64,000 bases of DNA from Sulfuricurvum sp. (lineage in GTDB: Bacteria; Campylobacterota; Campylobacteria; Campylobacterales; Sulfurimonadaceae). How positions within the stretch are numbered: the first letter of the stretch is position 1; each line of letters starts with the position of its first letter. Positions 59,470 to 64,000 of the stretch are shown here, one piece after another. A program made the translations under genes and the position numbers. Location of the stretch: assembly GCF_030691015.1 (NCBI RefSeq), contig NZ_JAUYFF010000002.1:186001-250000 (forward strand), in the 5' to 3' direction. The notes below the pieces were generated by a model. The model did no database searches. It was not told where the DNA came from and was given only the letters and a program-made list of their open reading frames with translations.

Positions 59470-61281
59470 ATGCGTTTACTATTATTTTTACTTTTTTCAT
59501 TGAATGTATGGGCGGTTGGATTTTTACAGCCCGATGAGGCATTTAAACCTAAAATCAGCGTCATTGATGACAATACAGTCGGTATTGAAATTGAGCTTGG
59601 CGAGATGATTTACCTGTATGAAAATAAACTTAAAGTAGAAGATGCCAATCCTAAAGACGGGATCGATTTTGCTTCCGTAACAATGAATAAAGCAGTCGAT
59701 CACGAAGGGGAGCGTGTTTTTGAGACCTCTCCGGCAATTCGGGTTAAACTCTCTAAAAGTACAGATGTCAGCGGTGAACAAACTATCGGTGTAAAACTCT
59801 CCTATCAAGGATGCTCATCCGCAGGATTATGTTATGAACCCATCGAAACCGTACTAAAGATTACTATTGATACGGCTAAATTGACCGAAGAGAGTGCTCC
59901 TGGCGGCTCTATTTTAAAAGCTCCGGCAGTTGAGACGGCAAAAATGGAGGTGAGTGCTTCTAAAGGGGAACCCAAAACTTCTGAAACGGATCGAATTGCG
60001 GATGTGATTCAGGGGGGAAGCCTCTGGTTCATTATTCTGAGTTTTTTTGGGTTCGGTCTATTGTTGGCATTAACACCGTGTGTATTCCCTATGATTCCGA
60101 TTATCTCATCGGTCATTGTGGCACAAGGGGCAGGATTAGGGACTAAAAAAGCATTCTGGCTCTCTGTGGTGTATGTTCTTTCGATGGCGGTTGCGTATAC
60201 AATAGCCGGTATTTTGGCAGGACTTTTCGGTGCAAACCTTCAAGCGGCATTTCAGACCCCTTGGATCATTACCCTGTTCTCCCTTGTATTTGTCGTATTG
60301 GCGATGTCGATGTTCGATTTGTTTGAGCTACAAATCCCTAATGCCGTTCAATCGCGCATTACACAACTCAGCGGCAAACGTAGCGGGATCGTCGGTGTAG
60401 CTATTATGGGGTTCCTCTCTGCCCTTATTGTCGGGCCGTGTGTTGCGGCACCGTTGGCAGGAGCATTGATTTATATCGGTCAAACGGGGGATGCACTTCT
60501 TGGCGGTGTTGCCCTTTTTGCGCTTAGTATCGGAATGGGTATCCCTTTGGTAGCAGTGGGAACAAGTGCCGGTAAATTTATGCCTCGTCCCGGAGTTTGG
60601 ATGGACAGTGTCAAATCGATCTTTGGGATTATGCTCATCGGCGTATCGATTTGGATGATCAGCCGTATCATCGATGAAAATATTTCCATGATGCTATGGG
60701 GCGCTTTGGCCGTCTTTGTTGCGATTAACATTGGAGCACTTGAACCGATTAGCGGTAATTGTATCCGATGTCCTCAAGCCAACAAAAAAGCATTGGGGAT
60801 TATTATTTTGCTTTACGGTATGTCATTATTGCTAGGCGGTATGAGCGGCGCAAAAGATCCCCTTCATCCGCTCGATCCGTTTTTACCGAATAAAGAAGTA
60901 GCGGTATCTGTGGCGCAAAATCAACACAAAACATTTGAACGCATCACCTCTATCGAAGAGTTGGAGGCTATATTGGCCGAAAACAAAGGGCAAAAAGTTT
61001 TGGTAGACTTTTATGCAGATTGGTGCACTGCGTGTAAAGAACTAGAAGAGAAAACATTTAGTGATGAGAGTGTCAAAACGGCAATGGACAGTTATGTTTT
61101 GGTTCAAGTTGATTTGACCGCTAACGATGATGCGGCAAAAGCGATCAGCTCTAAATACGGTATATTCGGCCCTCCCGCAATTTTGTTTTTTGACGAGAAT
61201 AGCGCACGTATCAAAAGTGCCGATATCGTCGGATTTAAAGAACCGCAAGAGTTTCTAAAACATTTAGGAGAGATCAAATGA
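59470..61281 (+). CDS. dsbD: thiol:disulfide interchange protein DsbD
   Basis: N-terminal DsbD alpha domain; multi-TM DsbD core (LTPCVFPMIPIISS); C-terminal VDFYADWCTACKELEEKTF. Confidence 0.94.
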   Translation: MRLLLFLLFSLNVWAVGFLQPDEAFKPKISVIDDNTVGIEIELGEMIYLYENKLKVEDANPKDGIDFASVTMNKAVDHEGERVFETSPAIRVKLSKSTDVSGEQTIGVKLSYQGCSSAGLCYEPIETVLKITIDTAKLTEESAPGGSILKAPAVETAKMEVSASKGEPKTSETDRIADVIQGGSLWFIILSFFGFGLLLALTPCVFPMIPIISSVIVAQGAGLGTKKAFWLSVVYVLSMAVAYTIAGILAGLFGANLQAAFQTPWIITLFSLVFVVLAMSMFDLFELQIPNAVQSRITQLSGKRSGIVGVAIMGFLSALIVGPCVAAPLAGALIYIGQTGDALLGGVALFALSIGMGIPLVAVGTSAGKFMPRPGVWMDSVKSIFGIMLIGVSIWMISRIIDENISMMLWGALAVFVAINIGALEPISGNCIRCPQANKKALGIIILLYGMSLLLGGMSGAKDPLHPLDPFLPNKEVAVSVAQNQHKTFERITSIEELEAILAENKGQKVLVDFYADWCTACKELEEKTFSDESVKTAMDSYVLVQVDLTANDDAAKAISSKYGIFGPPAILFFDENSARIKSADIVGFKEPQEFLKHLGEIK

Positions 61282-61661
61282 GTAAAATTATTTTAGCATT
61301 GGCTGTAATGGCAAGTTGTGCCTTTGCCGAACTTAAATGGGCAGTGTCGTATGACGCCGCATTGGTTCAAGCGGCAAAAGAGAAGAAAAAGGTGATGGTG
61401 ATGCTTTCCAAAGAGAATTGCCCGGCATGTGAGTATATGAATGATGTCGTATTTGAAGAAAATGCGGTAGCCAATGAAATTCATAAGAACTTTGTTCCCG
61501 TTCATATCGATATCCATAAAGATTTTATCCCTGAGGGATTAGGGTATATCGGAACACCGACATTCCATTTTTTGGATGCAAAAGGGAAAAAAATAGGGCG
61601 TCATGACGGCGGAGCGAATGTTCCAACCTTTATGGGTGTTTTGGGAAAATATAAAAAGTAG
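61278..61661 (+). CDS. exported thioredoxin-family protein
   Basis: signal peptide; VMLSKENCPACEYMNDVVFEE; GTPTFHFLDAKGKKIGRHDGG. Confidence 0.9.
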   Translation: MSKIILALAVMASCAFAELKWAVSYDAALVQAAKEKKKVMVMLSKENCPACEYMNDVVFEENAVANEIHKNFVPVHIDIHKDFIPEGLGYIGTPTFHFLDAKGKKIGRHDGGANVPTFMGVLGKYKK

Positions 61662-61714
61662 AGTTCTGCGTAGAGTAGAACGATAATTGAATACCTTTAT
61701 AAAAAAGGTTCTCA

Positions 61715-62098
61715 ATGTCCCCTTTACCGGAAGCTCTAAAAGTCGGCATAGACTCGATTGACCAACGGCATGAAGAGTTCTATGTGTTGTATGATACACT
61801 CAAAAATGCCACGGATAAAGACTTTTTAGAGGCATTTGATGCGGTAATCCTCCATACTCAGGGACATTTTGCCGAAGAAGAAGCGGATATGGGTAGCGTT
61901 GTTTATCCGAACAAAACCGAACATAAACAAGAGCACCAAAAAGCACTTGATGAGATGAATTATTTTAGAGAGAAAGCTTCAAGCGGCAAACTGATGTTTG
62001 CCAAAGCGTATGTGAAGGATCGATTGGGAGATTGGTTTCGTACTCACTTGCTCAATATGGATAGCGATTTGGCTAGGGTAATCACCCTAAGCTGCTAG
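61715..62098 (+). CDS. bacteriohemerythrin
   Basis: IDSIDQRHEEFY, ILHTQGHFAEEE, EHKQEHQ, HLLNMDSDLA hemerythrin ligand pattern. Confidence 0.93.
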   Translation: MSPLPEALKVGIDSIDQRHEEFYVLYDTLKNATDKDFLEAFDAVILHTQGHFAEEEADMGSVVYPNKTEHKQEHQKALDEMNYFREKASSGKLMFAKAYVKDRLGDWFRTHLLNMDSDLARVITLSC

Positions 62099-62102
62099 AT
62101 AT

Positions 62103-62633
62103 TTATTTTTTCATCTCCACGAGACGATCTAAAATATAAAGCTGCATATTTTTATGCGGTATCTCTTTTTCCAATGCTTCCGAATAAATCTTCGCTACCT
62201 CTTTGGTATGTAATGTGTAGTCGAAATGGGGGAAATGATTTTCCCATGCCGTTTTGATAATCTTTAATGCGACCGTATCGATCAGATACTCTTTAAAAAT
62301 GGCATAGGTAGCAAAAAACATCCCCGTAAAGAGTATCGCCATTAAAATCAAAAGATGACAATCGATTTTTGCTAAAACAGTATGTAAAAGTGCCGATGAG
62401 GGAAGTAAAATCAGATGCCAAAGGGCGATGAAGACGAGGTAGCTTCTCCCGATGCTGAGACGAAATCCTGGAATTTTTCCCTCCAGTTTCAGCCCCTCTT
62501 GATACATTTTATTGGTTTTCAAAAGGTCGCGAAACAGCATGGGATCATCACTGAGGGCAAAGGTATAGGGGATGATTTTATCATCGGTAAAGTGACGTAT
62601 TTTAGTTTTCATCCATGAAAAAATTCTAAACAT
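62103..62633 (-). CDS. hypothetical membrane protein
   Basis: Start MFRIFSW preferred to the 62762 ORF start, which lies inside lpxB; two hydrophobic segments. Confidence 0.65.
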   Translation of the reverse strand: MFRIFSWMKTKIRHFTDDKIIPYTFALSDDPMLFRDLLKTNKMYQEGLKLEGKIPGFRLSIGRSYLVFIALWHLILLPSSALLHTVLAKIDCHLLILMAILFTGMFFATYAIFKEYLIDTVALKIIKTAWENHFPHFDYTLHTKEVAKIYSEALEKEIPHKNMQLYILDRLVEMKK

Positions 62634-63675
62634 TGTTATCCTTGATAAGTGTACTGACTCGATGGGCGCTTCCATGCTGCAAAAGCTCACGTAGTTTGAG
62701 TGCATCATTAAAAAAAGCGGTTTTGTCCATTTGTTGATAAGCATTATACAGATTTTGAGCATTGACTTCGTTTTGGATGAATTCAGGATGCAAAGATCTG
62801 CCGTATTTGTGTGAAAACAAGATGTTCCCTAACCCTACAAAATCCAGTTTTACTAACCTTTTAGCAATGGCGTAATCGAGCGATTTGGCTATGTAGGTGA
62901 GTATAAACGGTGTACCGATAAGAGCTGCTTCTAACGTTGCTGTTCCGCTGCAGATAAAGGCAAAGTCGGATTCGGCAAGAGTTTTATGTGCTTCGTGCGT
63001 TATTTCAAAGCTTGAGATATCGCCGTAGAGTTCTGAAATTTGCTCACTCGTGAAATGAGAAGGGATAACGATGTAGGCGCGAGAATCTAACATTGCTCGC
63101 ACCTCCCTAAAAATCGGCATTAGCCTTTTTATCTCTCCAGGGCGACTTCCGGGCATAAAGGTTATTTTTCCGGTAGGGTCGAGTGATCTTTTTCGGATAG
63201 TAATTTCATCGAGAAGAGGATGCCCGACGTATTCGATAGGGGCGTCCTTGGAATAATAAGAAGGCTCAAAAGGGAGGATGGAACAAAGTTTTGTAATGGT
63301 TTTTTCCAGAACAGGTATCCGTTTTTTCTTCCATGCCCATGCTTGGGGGAGAATGTAATAGATGATCTCTTTTTCAGGATAGCGTTTACGGATCGCTTTG
63401 GCCAAAGGGAGATTAAATCCCGATGAATCGATCAGAAGCACTTTGTCTGCTGACGCGGCCAGTTCGACCATTTGATCTTTCAGTCGGAAGAAAAAAGGGA
63501 GCTTTTTGATCGCATCGACGAATCCCATGATGGAGGTGGAGCGTAAATCGACAATGCTCTCTCCAAGAGAGTTGTCAAATATTCCGCTTAAAACGATCTC
63601 TTCACCCAGCTCTTTGAGTAGATAGGAGAGGTGGACATTGGCAGAGTGCTCTAATGCACTGACGAGTAGTTTCAT
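62626..63675 (-). CDS. lpxB: lipid-A-disaccharide synthase
   Basis: LLVSALEHSANVHLSYLL, YYILPQAWAWKKKRIPVLEK, FMPGSRPGEIKRLMPIF, FICSGTATLEAALIGTPFILTY. Confidence 0.95.
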   Translation of the reverse strand: MKLLVSALEHSANVHLSYLLKELGEEIVLSGIFDNSLGESIVDLRSTSIMGFVDAIKKLPFFFRLKDQMVELAASADKVLLIDSSGFNLPLAKAIRKRYPEKEIIYYILPQAWAWKKKRIPVLEKTITKLCSILPFEPSYYSKDAPIEYVGHPLLDEITIRKRSLDPTGKITFMPGSRPGEIKRLMPIFREVRAMLDSRAYIVIPSHFTSEQISELYGDISSFEITHEAHKTLAESDFAFICSGTATLEAALIGTPFILTYIAKSLDYAIAKRLVKLDFVGLGNILFSHKYGRSLHPEFIQNEVNAQNLYNAYQQMDKTAFFNDALKLRELLQHGSAHRVSTLIKDNNV

Positions 63676-64000
63676 GATCCTCCGTCTCCTCGGGTACTTA
63701 AATCAGGTTTGTAATTGCTTTTGTTTTCGTTGTAATCGCTTAAAAATGTGGTTATTGCATCAATCTCTTTATCGCTAAGCTCCATGGCGAAAGGGATCAT
63801 TAGCTGGGATTGCTGGGTAGTTCCTTGTTTGGCACGGTACGATTTTAGTTTAGAGATTAAAAACGGTTTGCGCCGATAGGCAAGCGCAGGGTAAAGATTT
63901 GTTCCGCTCGCCGATATCCCATGACAGCCGTTACACCCTTTGGCAAAATAGAGATTTTTGCCCATTTTGTACATATCCTGAGTGCCATAGAGGAATAAAG
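63672..64000 (-). CDS. c-type cytochrome, N-terminus beyond window edge
   Basis: CNGCH haem motif; frame remains open (LFLYGTQD) to the window edge upstream of the listed ATG. Confidence 0.82.
   Translation of the reverse strand, partial: LFLYGTQDMYKMGKNLYFAKGCNGCHGISASGTNLYPALAYRRKPFLISKLKSYRAKQGTTQQSQLMIPFAMELSDKEIDAITTFLSDYNENKSNYKPDLSTRGDGGS

Noticed and set aside
1-64000. CRISPR arrays, tRNA/rRNA genes, IS elements, prophage
   Set aside because: No regular direct-repeat arrays, tRNA-like cloverleaf sequence, transposase/integrase motifs or phage structural genes were seen by reading; a formal tRNAscan/Infernal run would be needed to exclude small RNAs

Overview
The window is a compact, gene-dense bacterial chromosome segment. 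Flagellar, chemotaxis and c-di-GMP genes, an FlhX-type FlhB C-terminal homologue and the protein styles suggest a Campylobacterota (Sulfuricurvum/Sulfurimonas-like) organism; this is inference. I saw no rRNA, tRNA, CRISPR array, transposase or prophage. Positions ~0.8-20.9 kb are signal-transduction rich: three MCPs, an SBP / hybrid kinase / diguanylate cyclase operon, a REC-PilZ / ODP di-iron / REC-HD-GYP operon, and a double-SBP GGDEF protein. The rest is mostly housekeeping (phrB, ppa, biotin-dependent carboxylase, argD, acpS, fliL, radA, ftsY, rny, cmoB, nadE, lpxK, argB, Aas/LplT-like pair, thrC, ppk2, dsbD, lpxB). Best leads: (1) the coupled ODP - PilZ - HD-GYP operon as a candidate oxygen-to-c-di-GMP module; (2) a small protein with repeated AKVAAIAAALHHH motifs upstream of a biotin carboxylase, resembling multiplied C-terminal OadG motifs without the membrane helix; (3) a candidate internal start that would release the biotin carrier domain; (4) a hairpin sequestering the ribosome-binding site of an rhlE-type helicase; (5) a very AT-rich DUF2971 gene that looks acquired. 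All calls were made by reading the sequence and ORF translations; no searches were run.
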